Source of the DNA: Bacteroidota bacterium
GTDB taxonomy: Bacteria; Bacteroidota; Bacteroidia; Chitinophagales; LD1
Length of the DNA: 64,000 bases
NCBI GenBank assembly: GCA_018267385.1
Contig: JAFDYN010000004.1
Coordinates: forward strand, 107,879 to 171,878
Direction of reading: 5' to 3'
Under the pieces are notes generated by a model. The model was not told the origin of the DNA, searched no databases, and was given only the letters and a program-made list of their open reading frames with translations. The first letter of the stretch is position 1; each line of letters begins with the position of its first letter. Positions 7,961 to 17,683 of this stretch are shown here, piece by piece. The translations under genes were made by a program, and so were the position numbers.

Positions 7961-10900
7961 CTATTGAGTCACTATTATTTTGCCTGAGAAGGTGGCGTTA
8001 GAATCTGACACTACGTTCACCATATAGATGCCTGCTGCGAGATCGAGACCTTGTACCATATATTCCTGCGTCTGATCCTGCATATCGTTAGTATATACCA
8101 CCTGGCCCATCTCGTTAGTGATCACTACCTGCCTGATATTATCATTAGATTCTTTCAGAGCGATATTCAGTGCGCGGCCTGATGCCAGCGGATTAGGGTA
8201 TACCTGCATGATAGTGGTATTGATATGTCCGGCTGGCGCAGTACCAAAATCTACTGCCACTATGCCAGAGTATTCAAACTTGCCATCTACATCTACTTGC
8301 TTCAGGCGATAGTAGTTTGTACCGCTCAGTGGCATTGCATCTATGAATTCATAGTTCTGTGCATCATTCGTAGTGCCATTACCCTTTACCTCACCGATCT
8401 TTTCCCAGGTATTGCCATCAGCCGACCGCTCGATATCAAAATGATCATTATTTATTTCTGATGCAGTAGCCCACCTGAGCAGGGATTTTGTGTCTTCATA
8501 TTTATCTCCGGTGAATGAGATCAGCTTGACTGGCAGTGCGCCGCTCCACTGGATAGTATAGGTGGCCGGTGCAGGATCCACTTTGCCTGCGGCATCTGTA
8601 CTCGCATAGTTGAATGTCAAAGTCTGTGAAGCGGTGCCGCTAAACTTGATCATGAACTTAGTGGGGTCTACATTGGTGATCACTGTATAGCCTGTGATCT
8701 CTTCATATACCTGCAGCGTACCATCACCGTTAGCATCGTAATAGAGTTGATTGCCATTGAGTCCTGACAGGTCAGTGATCGTAAACTTGCTACCAGCGGT
8801 AAATGTACCATCTTCAGGATCCGTACCGCCAAACATACCCAGCCCGTTGGCCGCAGTGATAGCTTTTACCGCATAGTGTGCAGGCTTAGGGATAGTATAC
8901 GTCTTTGGTGATGAAGAAGGCAGCTGGTCATAGCCGAGGTACACATTGGTCACGCTGGTCTGGCTCACACTCACAGGCAGCTGGCTAGCAGTGCTGTAGA
9001 TACCGGTGCCGGCATTATTGTTTGAGCCATACTGAGATTTAGTTCCTACCCAATTAGTTGGCCATGAACTGGCTGGTGTCGCCGCCCCTACAGATGGATT
9101 GCTCGTGCTAGGGATGATCTTCATACTGGTAGTATAGGCAGGTACAGAGGCGAAGGTGAAAGAACCATCAGCAGCTACAGCCGTAGAGGCAAGTACAGTA
9201 TTGCTACTACCGGATAACACTGCATAAAATGTCTGGCCCCGATTGCTGGTGATCTCTACGCCATCCTTCAATCCATTGCCATTTGCATCATCCAGCATTT
9301 TGCCGCTGAGGTTTACGTAGCAGTCTGCCACACTCACGTGTACTGCAGAGTCTATAGCGCATCCATTTGAATATACTGCATATACCCTGTATGAGCCTGA
9401 GTCGGTGAATGCTACACTAGCAAATGATGGATTCTGCGTGCTACTGGTATAGCCGTTTGGCCCTGTCCAGCTATAGTAGGGCGCATTGCCAGAGGCGTTG
9501 AGGGTCATAGGACCACGTGCACACACAGTGCTCGGAGCTGTAGGGATAGCGAAAGGCATACCAACGCATGAGATCTGATAGTCCTCTACCTCACCAGTGG
9601 TCGCCAGACCTGTAGGGTTGGCTACTTCTGTGCTATCATTGGCTATACGGAAGCGTCCGTAGGTAGTAGGTGTAGCTGATGAGAACGAAGTAACTGTGAA
9701 AGTCATGCTCACCGACTGGGTAGAGGCGCTGGATGGTATGCGTACAGACTTCCGCTCAGAGGCATCAAACACGCCATTCTTATTAAAATCTATCCAGCCT
9801 GCTATGGTAGCGTACTGACCAGAGTTATTGTATGCACTGATGTTTACAGTAAAGGTATTACAGTTAGCGCATGGTGTAGGGAAGGTAACACCATCATCCA
9901 GTGCATCAGAGTTAGCAGCAGTGCCCGGCTGGCCATCCGCATCGCAGGTCTCACCGGTACCCAGGTATAGACTACCTGAGACTGAGTGATATGGTCCATT
10001 ATTGGCATAAAGGGTGTGATAAGTGTCAGGGGCATCACCATAGTCAAAGGAGCTACCTACTGATACATCATCCAGGAAGTTACCTATTGAGTTGTTGCCA
10101 CCATATGAACCAACTGCTGTAAACTGAAGGCGTGTGATATATTGACCCGCAGGTACAGTATAGAAGCCACCATAAGTACCCCAGGCACTAGTACCATCTA
10201 TAGCGGTAGCCTGGAGTGTAGGAGACTGCGGCGGTCCTATCAGGAGCTGTGCAGTATCTGCACCTGACCTACCCCTGTGAGAGAAGCTCCACTGAAGTTT
10301 GGTGCCCGGTGTGGTGTACACATCCTGATACAGTGCGCCGTAGAGGTTAGCCTCGAGCTCCATGAAGTAAGAACCCCCGTGAGCCGGCACGCCATTAAAA
10401 CCGCTCTGCCACATTTCGATCATTTTATCTGAAGCGGTAGTTCTCCAGTATGGCAGATTGGACTCAGAGGTGATGATATAGCTGCTCGGAGCCGGGCCCA
10501 TCTCAAAGCCCGGATTCTGGAAACCGTTGGTACATGCTGCTACCAGCGGTGCAGTCACATATATCTGGTAGTCTTCTACCTCGCCGTTTGTAGCCAGACC
10601 CGTAGCAGAAGTCACATCTGAGCTGCCGGTAGCGAAACGGAATCTTATAGAGGTAGGTCCATATTCTACCGAGTCAGACACGTTAAAGGTTATAACGTTC
10701 GCTCCGGCATTGAGATGTACATTCTGTATCAAGTATTCGCTGCCACCATCGTATGAATTATTCTGGTTGAGATCAGCCCAGGCATTGAGGTAGCCGGCTA
10801 CGCTGGCAGTCACTGTGATAGTATTAGTACCCATAGTGACGATATTCACAGAGGTAGGTACACCTACGTTGAAGTTTACACCATCTTCGTCAGCTACACC

Positions 10901-13900
10901 TATGGTATCGTCACCCAGCTCATTGACCGATGGCTGACCATCCAGCTCTGCATCTATCTGCGAACCCAGGTATACACCAGCCACGATCATATGGCCTGCG
11001 CCATTATTGGCAGATGTCGTAGGCACGCCCCATGCGTCGCCATAGTCTATATTAGCCTGAAATCCGAAAGTAAACAGAGCGCCATCCCTTAGGTCTGCAT
11101 TATAGGAAATGGTAGAGCCGGATGGAGTACCTGACTTATATGTTTCATATACGCCGTCAGCATTGGAGTCTATGAGCATATACACATTCATAGATGATGA
11201 GATAGCTGCATAGTTGCCATAGTTGGTAGATGATTTGTCATATACGAAGTTCATACTGGTGCGAGTACCAGTTTGGGATACTCTCCATACCCTTGCGATC
11301 CTGGCATTGATATTATTAGGCAGGCCCGTAGCTGCGCTTACTGTATTGGCACCAGCATTATCAGCGACCATCAGGAATGAATAGTATGGCAGGCTGGTAG
11401 CGCCATTGATAGCGAGTATGCTGGTATTGATACTGATAGATTGATATTGGAAGAGTGCGCAAACATTATCCACGCCTACACCAAAGATGTTATTCTTGTA
11501 AGAACCATTGGAGGTCGCGTTCCAGAATACAGTACCATTACTTGCGATATAGTTCTTGGCAGAGGTCTGGTCGAGGGTAAGGCCATATTTAAGGGCCAGG
11601 TAGCTTTCCACCTGATATTTTTCTGCAGTGGTCAGCTGACGGTTAAACAGGGCGACCTCTGCGATCTGGCCTGTCAGATACCTGCCGAAGGTAGCGGTTC
11701 CCATTCTTTCACCTACGCTGTAGCGAGTTGCCGCGAAAGCGCTATTGGTAAATGCACCGATAGTCTGAGCCTTCCCTTCTACAAAGAATGAGTCCTTATT
11801 TGAAGCGCTGGTAGTGAAAAGTGACGTAGCCATATGATATTGGCCTGTAGCATTTGCATTTACATATTGACCTCTTACGCCACTATTCCTGTAAGTATAG
11901 AGTGCACCAGCACCTTTGGCAAAGAATGCGGCGCTGTTATTCGCTGTCGAATCCAATGTACCAGCTGCAGCTACAGAGAATATACCTGAAGCATTGGCAG
12001 CAGAGGAGCTGGCATTTACTACCGTGAAGGCTGTGGCCTCGGTAGAGGTAATAGTAGGGCTAAATGCACCTGTAAGACCACCAGTACCATTGAAATTTAC
12101 AGCCGGGTGATAGTTCACTCCATTAGATACGAGCGTAGGTGCAGTGCCATTGATGGCTGTCACGTCATTATTGAGCTGACTGGCATCCCACCATCCTGTC
12201 ACATTAGAGCCGGAGGCTATCACACTGTCTCCATAGAGCCAGAGTGCAGTGTTGCTGGTCACACCTCCCGGAGAGGAGAAGTTTAGCACGACTGTAGTAT
12301 TGCCGGTCACAGTGCAGGAGTGTGCATCTGTCACGGTCAGGTAGTATATACCTGCCTTGGATGGAGTAGCAGATGCTATAGACGGATTAGCTGTAGTAGA
12401 TGTATAGGCCGAGGGACCACTCCATGAGTAAGTGTAAGGAGAGGTGCCTGCTGCCGCTCCGGATGTGAGGCTGATAGTACCGTTGAGCAGTATCGGCGAG
12501 TTGGATGTCGGAGTAGTAGTAGGGAGTGCCCATACTGTAGCCGTACCACTGGCGGAGGCTGTACAACCGGCCGCATTGGTCACCGTCACTGTATAGGTAG
12601 TAGTAGCAGCCGGTGCCACTGAGAAACTGCTCGTCGTCACACCTGTATTCCAAAGGTAAGTGCCACCACCGGTAGCTGATATGGTGATGTTAGTGTTCTT
12701 GCACGCTGATCCGCCGGTCACGGTCGGCGTTGGTTTAGTAGCTACAGTGGCAGACGCGCTGGCTGTAGCAGTACAGCCGGAGGCATTGGTCACTGTGACA
12801 TAATATGTGCCGGCCACAGTTACAGATGTGCTGGCTGTCGTGGCGCTGTTGCTCCATACGTAGCTGGTACCACCAGATGCGGTCAGGGTAGCTGCTGTAC
12901 CGGAGCATATAGGACCACCCGTAGCAGAGGCTATAGGCAGTGCATTGACAGTCACAGTGCCCACGGCGCTGGCAGTACAGCCACCGGCATTGGTCACCGT
13001 GACGCTATATGTAGTCGTGCTACCAGGAGATACAGTGATGCTGGCCGTAGTAGCCCCTGTGCTCCATGCATAGGATACCCCCCCGCTGGCAGTCAGTGTA
13101 GCTGAGGTGCCCGCGCACATAGAGGGGCTATTGACAGTAGCGGTAGGATAGGAAGCCGCCGTGACGGTAGCGCTAGCAGTAGCCGTACAGGTAGCAGCAT
13201 TGGTCACTGTCACCGTATAGCTGCCTGTAGTGCTGGCAGATATACTGGCAGTAGTAGCACTTGTACTCCATAAATAGCTAGTACCACCTGTGGCAGTCAA
13301 TGTAGCTGGGTTACCAGAGCAGATCACTCCGTTATTCACTGCGGCAGCAGGAGTGGCTGCTACAGTCACAGTACCACTGGCAGTAGCGGTACAGCTACCC
13401 ATATTAGTAGCGGTGACAGTGTAGGTGCCAGCTGTGCCGGTAGTGATGCTGGTAGTAGTAGCGCCGGTACTCCATACATATATAGAACCTCCCGTGGCTG
13501 TCAGCCTAGCTGTCTTGCCGGGGCATATAGTAGTATCATTTACAGATGGTGTAGGTAGTGGATTGACGGTGATAATACCACTGGCAGTAGCAGTACAGCC
13601 AGCGGGGTCAGTCACTGTCACTGAGTATACACCTGCTGTCAGGCTTTGGATAGTATCAGTAGTACTACCTGTACTCCACAGGTAGGTGCCTCCCCCCGTA
13701 GCTCTCATCGTAGCTGTGAGGCCTTCGCAGACTGCAGGATTGGTCACTGAGGCTGTGGCGCTGTCTACATTGATCGTACCGCTGGCAGTAGCAGTACAAC
13801 CCGCTGCGCTTGTCACAGTCACCCTATAGGTAGTAGTAGACGGCGAAGCTATAGTCAGGCCTGCAGTAGTTGCACCGGTGCTCCACAGGTAGGTACCGCC

Positions 13901-16690
13901 ACCAGATGCGGTGATAGTAGCAGAAACGTGGTAGCAGGTAGTAGTGCTGGTAGCAGCTGCTGCTGGGATAGGATTTACAGTGATCACCCGGCTGGCTGTA
14001 GCTGTACAGGTACCGTTTGATGAAGTGACAGTATAGGTACCTGATGTGGTCACATATATCGATGCAGTGGTGGCACCAGTGCTCCATGTATAGGAGGTGC
14101 CTCCAGACGCAGTAAGCGTATCTATGATACCGGTGCAGAACGTATTAGCACTGGTGGCAGCAATAGAGGCTGTAGGTGAAGGATTGACTGTCACCGTCTG
14201 ACTGGCCGTAGCTGAGCAGCCTCCGGCACCGGTGATCGTCACAGTATATGTACCTGAGGTGCCTACTGTGATAGCGGCCGTAGTAGCTCCGGTACTCCAT
14301 GCGTAGGATGTACCGCTCGCCGCAGTTAGTGTCACTGTATTGCCGCTACAGAAAGTAGTAGGGCCTGATGCTGTGATAGAACCTGTCGGCGTCGTATTGG
14401 CAGTCACTACCTGGCTGGCAGTGGCCGAGCAGCCTGTAGCAGGGGTAGTCACTGTCACCGTATAAGTATTGGAAGTGCTGGCGGTGATTGCAGCAGCAGT
14501 AGAGCCGGTGCTCCATACATAGTTACCTCCGCCAGATGCCGTCAGCGTCACACTGCCGGGTGTACAAAAACTAGTGGCGCCAGATGGAGTAATAGCAGCT
14601 GTAGGTGAAGGATTGACCCATACTGTACCGGTAGCAGTAGCAGTACAGCCGGCTGCACTGGTCACTGTGACACCATATATTGTACTATGAGCAGGAGATG
14701 CGGATATCGGATTGGATGTCTGTCCCGTAGTCCAGCTGTATGAGGTGCCTCCGGTAGCTGTCAGTGTTGCAGTTTGGCCGCTGCATATCACTGGACTATT
14801 CACTGTCGGTGTCGGATATGGACTTACTGTTACATTGTATGTCTGCGTGGTGCTGCAGCCATTGCCGGGATCAGTGTAGGTAGCTATATAGCTGCCGGAG
14901 TTTGATGGTTGCAGCGCGGTCAGAGTCGTATCCCTGGTGAATGCAGTGAAACCACCCGGTCCGGTATAGCTCCAGGTACCACCTGTAGGCTGAGGACCAA
15001 ACTCTACCGAGCCACCTGGGCACAAAGTAGGGCTGGCATTCACCGCCCATCCTGTACCGTTTACATTTACGTAAGGAGTGATCGCACCCGCTGTATTGAC
15101 GGTCACAGATTGCCCTGATGATGCAGCGCTGCAGCCATTGGCTGCAGTAGCGGTCACTGTATAGGTACCCGCAGTAGATGCAGTGATAGAAGTAGTGGTA
15201 GCAGCTGTGCTCCAGATATAAGAGGTACCACCACCGGCATTCAGTACGACGCTGCTACCAGCGCAGAATGTGGTAGGACCTGCAGGAGTGATAGTAGCAG
15301 TAGGTATGGTCATACTTACGCTACCTGTGAGTGGACTAGTACTGAAAACTTCGCAAGGCTGTGTCCCGTTATAAGAGAATATCCTGTAATAGACAGTCTG
15401 TCCACATGCACTGGCAGGCACATTATCTGTAAATGACCTGCTGGTAGGGGTCAGGATGTTTCCCGTAGGCAGTGCTACTACTGTGCTACTACCGATCGTA
15501 TTACCTACCGCGTAGGCGACATTATTAGATGGTACATCTGTAGGAGCAGATGCGCCTATATAGCGCAGTACTATACTACCTGTAGCCAGAGCAGCTACAG
15601 AATAGCTACCTGATATGGTCAGACTGCTGGCAGAGGCTGCGAAAGCGGTAGGTGCTGCAGGTGCAGTAGGAGTGCCAGATGCGCTATTTATCATTCTCAG
15701 CGCGTTGGTAGGCACAGCACTGGTCAGTGTGAGTCCTACATTGTTGCCATCAAATGTTCCAATATTAAGACCATTGGTAATGGTCGCAATAGAAAGGAGA
15801 TTACATTGAGTGCCAGATCCGACGGCCTTGATAGTAGGGCCTATAGCTATAGCATCGCTATAGGTACCACCGATAGTCAGCGTACCGCTGAAAGTAATTG
15901 TCCCGGTATTACCGACATTTCCTGTGACAGTCTGGGATGTTCCTGTGAAATTTACTGTAGCGCTATTAGTCAGAGAGGCGGATGAATAGCTACCATTATT
16001 AGTGAGGCTACCTCCGGTCACAGATACAGCACCAGTAGTATTGATAGTGCCTCCTGCATAATTTGTCGAAACACCGTTAGACTGAGTCAATGTACCAGTG
16101 ATGGTGCCATAATTATCAAGATCTGAGGCTGCCGCGTTGAGAGTTAGCGCACCACTTATTGTTCCGTTATTTACGAGTGTTCCCTTGACAGTAGAAGCTC
16201 CGCTAAGTGTAGCTCCAGAGTTATTATTAAAAGTGCCACCATTTTGTGTGAGCGTACCGGAGAATGTACCAGCATTGTTGACTATGCTACCTGAGCTCTG
16301 AGTCAGGACGCCGCTATAGGTACCATTGCTATTGAAAGTATAACCGCTAGGCAGCGTGAAAGTCTTGTTGGATGGTCCGTAGCTATTGATCGTACCAGAC
16401 GTACCGGAAAACGTAAGCGTAGCTCCATTCCAGTTGGTAGAGGCGGAGATACAGATCGCACTACCTGTATTGAGTGTAATGGTGCGGGTATATGAACCGC
16501 TAAATGTCAAACAATAAGTTTGACCTGCAGGTACAGTAATGTTACTGTTTGTATTGATCGTGCTGTTACAGCTTGTGCACTGGGCCTGACCATCGAGTGC
16601 ATACATGGCAAACAAGGCAAGCAAAAATGCGGTCAAACCAGAGCCGACAACTCTTAATAGCCGATCTCCTCCTTCGTAATAATTTTTCAT
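7961..16690 (-). CDS. Giant T9SS-secreted surface protein with Ig-like repeats, LamG-like and GEVED domains
   Basis: 2909 residues; predicted extracellular adhesin carried by the type IX secretion system. Signal peptide at about 15-37 (FLLALFAMYALDGQAQ). Residues about 40-270 are Thr/Ser/Asn/Gly repeats (NNGT-type, beta-helix-like). Residues about 465-1470 hold roughly 14 tandem Ig/PKD-like units of about 75-80 residues with the core YxWSTGATTASI and GTYTVTVTNAxGCTATAS. Then come a LamG-like region (about 1475-1880, WWDASQLNND, resembling DUF8202), two GEVED domains (about 1880-2045 and 2215-2375, each starting DYGDA and ending GEVEDYQI), another Ig-like unit, an SdrD-B-like domain (LSGKMLDDANGNGLKDG, about 2460), and a C-terminal type A sorting domain (VYPNPLASG onward, about 2828-2909). 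The ligand is unknown. ATG start at 16690. Two palindromes lie upstream. Confidence 0.93.
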   Translation of the reverse strand: MKNYYEGGDRLLRVVGSGLTAFLLALFAMYALDGQAQCTSCNSTINTNSNITVPAGQTYCLTFSGSYTRTITLNTGSAICISASTNWNGATLTFSGTSGTINSYGPSNKTFTLPSGYTFNSNGTYSGVLTQSSGSIVNNAGTFSGTLTQNGGTFNNNSGATLSGASTVKGTLVNNGTISGALTLNAAASDLDNYGTITGTLTQSNGVSTNYAGGTINTTGAVSVTGGSLTNNGSYSSASLTNSATVNFTGTSQTVTGNVGNTGTITFSGTLTIGGTYSDAIAIGPTIKAVGSGTQCNLLSIATITNGLNIGTFDGNNVGLTLTSAVPTNALRMINSASGTPTAPAAPTAFAASASSLTISGSYSVAALATGSIVLRYIGASAPTDVPSNNVAYAVGNTIGSSTVVALPTGNILTPTSRSFTDNVPASACGQTVYYRIFSYNGTQPCEVFSTSPLTGSVSMTIPTATITPAGPTTFCAGSSVVLNAGGGTSYIWSTAATTTSITASTAGTYTVTATAANGCSAASSGQSVTVNTAGAITPYVNVNGTGWAVNASPTLCPGGSVEFGPQPTGGTWSYTGPGGFTAFTRDTTLTALQPSNSGSYIATYTDPGNGCSTTQTYNVTVSPYPTPTVNSPVICSGQTATLTATGGTSYSWTTGQTSNPISASPAHSTIYGVTVTSAAGCTATATGTVWVNPSPTAAITPSGATSFCTPGSVTLTASGGGNYVWSTGSTAAAITASTSNTYTVTVTTPATGCSATASQVVTANTTPTGSITASGPTTFCSGNTVTLTAASGTSYAWSTGATTAAITVGTSGTYTVTITGAGGCSATASQTVTVNPSPTASIAATSANTFCTGIIDTLTASGGTSYTWSTGATTASIYVTTSGTYTVTSSNGTCTATASRVITVNPIPAAAATSTTTCYHVSATITASGGGTYLWSTGATTAGLTIASPSTTTYRVTVTSAAGCTATASGTINVDSATASVTNPAVCEGLTATMRATGGGTYLWSTGSTTDTIQSLTAGVYSVTVTDPAGCTATASGIITVNPLPTPSVNDTTICPGKTARLTATGGSIYVWSTGATTTSITTGTAGTYTVTATNMGSCTATASGTVTVAATPAAAVNNGVICSGNPATLTATGGTSYLWSTSATTASISASTTGSYTVTVTNAATCTATASATVTAASYPTATVNSPSMCAGTSATLTASGGVSYAWSTGATTASITVSPGSTTTYSVTVTNAGGCTASAVGTVTVNALPIASATGGPICSGTAATLTASGGTSYVWSNSATTASTSVTVAGTYYVTVTNASGCTATASASATVATKPTPTVTGGSACKNTNITISATGGGTYLWNTGVTTSSFSVAPAATTTYTVTVTNAAGCTASASGTATVWALPTTTPTSNSPILLNGTISLTSGAAAGTSPYTYSWSGPSAYTSTTANPSIASATPSKAGIYYLTVTDAHSCTVTGNTTVVLNFSSPGGVTSNTALWLYGDSVIASGSNVTGWWDASQLNNDVTAINGTAPTLVSNGVNYHPAVNFNGTGGLTGAFSPTITSTEATAFTVVNASSSAANASGIFSVAAAGTLDSTANNSAAFFAKGAGALYTYRNSGVRGQYVNANATGQYHMATSLFTTSASNKDSFFVEGKAQTIGAFTNSAFAATRYSVGERMGTATFGRYLTGQIAEVALFNRQLTTAEKYQVESYLALKYGLTLDQTSAKNYIASNGTVFWNATSNGSYKNNIFGVGVDNVCALFQYQSISINTSILAINGATSLPYYSFLMVADNAGANTVSAATGLPNNINARIARVWRVSQTGTRTSMNFVYDKSSTNYGNYAAISSSMNVYMLIDSNADGVYETYKSGTPSGSTISYNADLRDGALFTFGFQANIDYGDAWGVPTTSANNGAGHMIVAGVYLGSQIDAELDGQPSVNELGDDTIGVADEDGVNFNVGVPTSVNIVTMGTNTITVTASVAGYLNAWADLNQNNSYDGGSEYLIQNVHLNAGANVITFNVSDSVEYGPTSIRFRFATGSSDVTSATGLATNGEVEDYQIYVTAPLVAACTNGFQNPGFEMGPAPSSYIITSESNLPYWRTTASDKMIEMWQSGFNGVPAHGGSYFMELEANLYGALYQDVYTTPGTKLQWSFSHRGRSGADTAQLLIGPPQSPTLQATAIDGTSAWGTYGGFYTVPAGQYITRLQFTAVGSYGGNNSIGNFLDDVSVGSSFDYGDAPDTYHTLYANNGPYHSVSGSLYLGTGETCDADGQPGTAANSDALDDGVTFPTPCANCNTFTVNISAYNNSGQYATIAGWIDFNKNGVFDASERKSVRIPSSASTQSVSMTFTVTSFSSATPTTYGRFRIANDSTEVANPTGLATTGEVEDYQISCVGMPFAIPTAPSTVCARGPMTLNASGNAPYYSWTGPNGYTSSTQNPSFASVAFTDSGSYRVYAVYSNGCAIDSAVHVSVADCYVNLSGKMLDDANGNGLKDGVEITSNRGQTFYAVLSGSSNTVLASTAVAADGSFTFASVPAYTTSMKIIPSTSNPSVGAATPASSWPTNWVGTKSQYGSNNNAGTGIYSTASQLPVSVSQTSVTNVYLGYDQLPSSSPKTYTIPKPAHYAVKAITAANGLGMFGGTDPEDGTFTAGSKFTITDLSGLNGNQLYYDANGDGTLQVYEEITGYTVITNVDPTKFMIKFSGTASQTLTFNYASTDAAGKVDPAPATYTIQWSGALPVKLISFTGDKYEDTKSLLRWATASEINNDHFDIERSADGNTWEKIGEVKGNGTTNDAQNYEFIDAMPLSGTNYYRLKQVDVDGKFEYSGIVAVDFGTAPAGHINTTIMQVYPNPLASGRALNIALKESNDNIRQVVITNEMGQVVYTNDMQDQTQEYMVQGLDLAAGIYMVNVVSDSNATFSGKIIVTQ
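12280..15300 (-). repeat. Tandem Ig-like coding repeats inside the giant surface protein gene
   Basis: About 14 consecutive units of roughly 225-240 bp encode Ig/PKD-like modules. Recurring DNA words on the plus strand include GTACTCCATA/GTGCTCCA (the W-S-T-G core) and CTGGCAGTAGCGGTACA-like segments (the TATAS core). Units differ clearly at the nucleotide level, so this is an old expansion rather than a recent one, but shared stretches are long enough for recombination. Confidence 0.85.
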
Positions 16691-16713
16691 GTGACAACGG
16701 GTTATATATTACT

Positions 16714-16726
16714 TTGTACGGTACAA
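16714..16726. promoter_or_regulatory. 13-bp perfect palindrome upstream of the giant surface protein gene
   Basis: TTGTAC-G-GTACAA, 24 bp upstream of the ATG of the minus-strand adhesin gene. It resembles the second palindrome at 16770-16784 (both TTG..AC-N-GT..CAA), so the pair may be operator sites for one regulator. This is inference from symmetry only. Confidence 0.4.
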
Positions 16727-16769
16727 GGATTCTTTTGTTACGCCACTGGTATCGACTGAGAGCAAATAC

Positions 16770-16784
16770 TATTGACTGTCAATA
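16770..16784. promoter_or_regulatory. 15-bp perfect palindrome in the divergent adhesin/rnhB intergenic region
   Basis: TATTGAC-T-GTCAATA, centred 57 bp from the companion palindrome at 16714-16726 and 80 bp from the adhesin start. The arms contain the TTGAC/GTCAA pattern of many dimeric regulators. No regulator is identified. Confidence 0.4.
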
Positions 16785-16910
16785 TTTTGGGGCACTTGAG
16801 AAACCGGCAAATACAAAGTATCCCTGTTATACGTACAGGGGGGAAATAGGCTTCATTATCCACCAAAAAACTTTGTGGACAGAGGCACTTTTCACCAATA
16901 AATCCTATAC

Positions 16911-17519
16911 TTGAGCATCGCAAAGCTCAAGTCATATTACCAGAATGAACACCCCGAGGCGGGATGTGACGAGGCAGGCAGAGGATGCCTGGCGGGTCCG
17001 GTATATGCTGCGGCAGTGATACTACCTGCAGATTTTCGTCATAAAGTGTTGACAGACTCCAAGCTGCTGGACGAGGCCACCCGCATGGATCTGCGTAAAT
17101 ACATCGAGCGCAAAGCCATAGCCTATGCCGTGACGGCGGTAGACAATCTCCGCATCGATGAGATCAATATTCTCCAGGCCTCTATATCGGCCATGCACCA
17201 GTCACTCGATAAACTCAATAAGGGTTTTGGGTTTATCATCGTGGATGGCAATTATTTCAAGCCTTACGGCAGTGTACCTCACAAAACGATCATCAAAGGC
17301 GATAGCCTCTATTATAGCATAGCCGCTGCCTCGATACTGGCCAAAACATACCGGGATGAATACATGCAGCAGATGCACGATACCTACCCACAGTATGGCT
17401 GGCGCAGCAATAAGGGCTACGCTACAGAGTCTCATCGCACTGCTATCCGCGAGCATGGCATGTGCCCCCTGCACAGGAGGTCATTTCAACTCAAAGAAAT
17501 GCAGCTAGATCTTTTCTAA
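16911..17519 (+). CDS. rnhB: Ribonuclease HII
   Basis: 202 residues. Removes single ribonucleotides and RNA primers from RNA:DNA hybrids in the cytoplasm. The N-terminal signature EAGCDEAGRGCLAGPVYAAAV carries the metal-binding Asp-Glu pair; VDGNYFKPY, IIKGDSLYYSIAAASILAKTYRDEYM and the C-terminal PQYGWRSNKGYATESH complete the family pattern. Length is normal. The start codon is TTG at 16911: an in-frame stop lies at 16899-16901 and no ATG or GTG occurs before the catalytic motif. It is divergent from the giant surface protein gene and convergent with rny, with a shared terminator downstream. Confidence 0.95.
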   Translation: MSIAKLKSYYQNEHPEAGCDEAGRGCLAGPVYAAAVILPADFRHKVLTDSKLLDEATRMDLRKYIERKAIAYAVTAVDNLRIDEINILQASISAMHQSLDKLNKGFGFIIVDGNYFKPYGSVPHKTIIKGDSLYYSIAAASILAKTYRDEYMQQMHDTYPQYGWRSNKGYATESHRTAIREHGMCPLHRRSFQLKEMQLDLF

Positions 17520-17631
17520 GTTAACTTTACGTATACAATTAAAAAAAGATACTGAACTAAGTCATTCTTTTACAGCTATTATTTGCGCAAGAGGGTTGTG
17601 TGGTGAAGCAAATAGCTATTACGATCATAAA

Positions 17632-17662
17632 AAAAGCGCCAGGTGTTCATCCTGACGCTTTT
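17632..17662. terminator. Bidirectional terminator between rnhB and rny
   Basis: Inverted repeat AAAAGCG-c-CAGG / CCTG-a-CGCTTTT (17632-17643, 17651-17662) with a 7-nt loop, flanked by A- and T-runs, between two convergent genes. Confidence 0.87.
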
Positions 17663-17683
17663 ATCAATTAATAAACCTTTTTC

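Noticed and set aside
12280..15300. Regularly spaced repeats that could resemble a CRISPR array
   Set aside because: The units are about 230 bp, stay in one open reading frame and encode Ig-like modules; spacers and palindromic repeats are absent.
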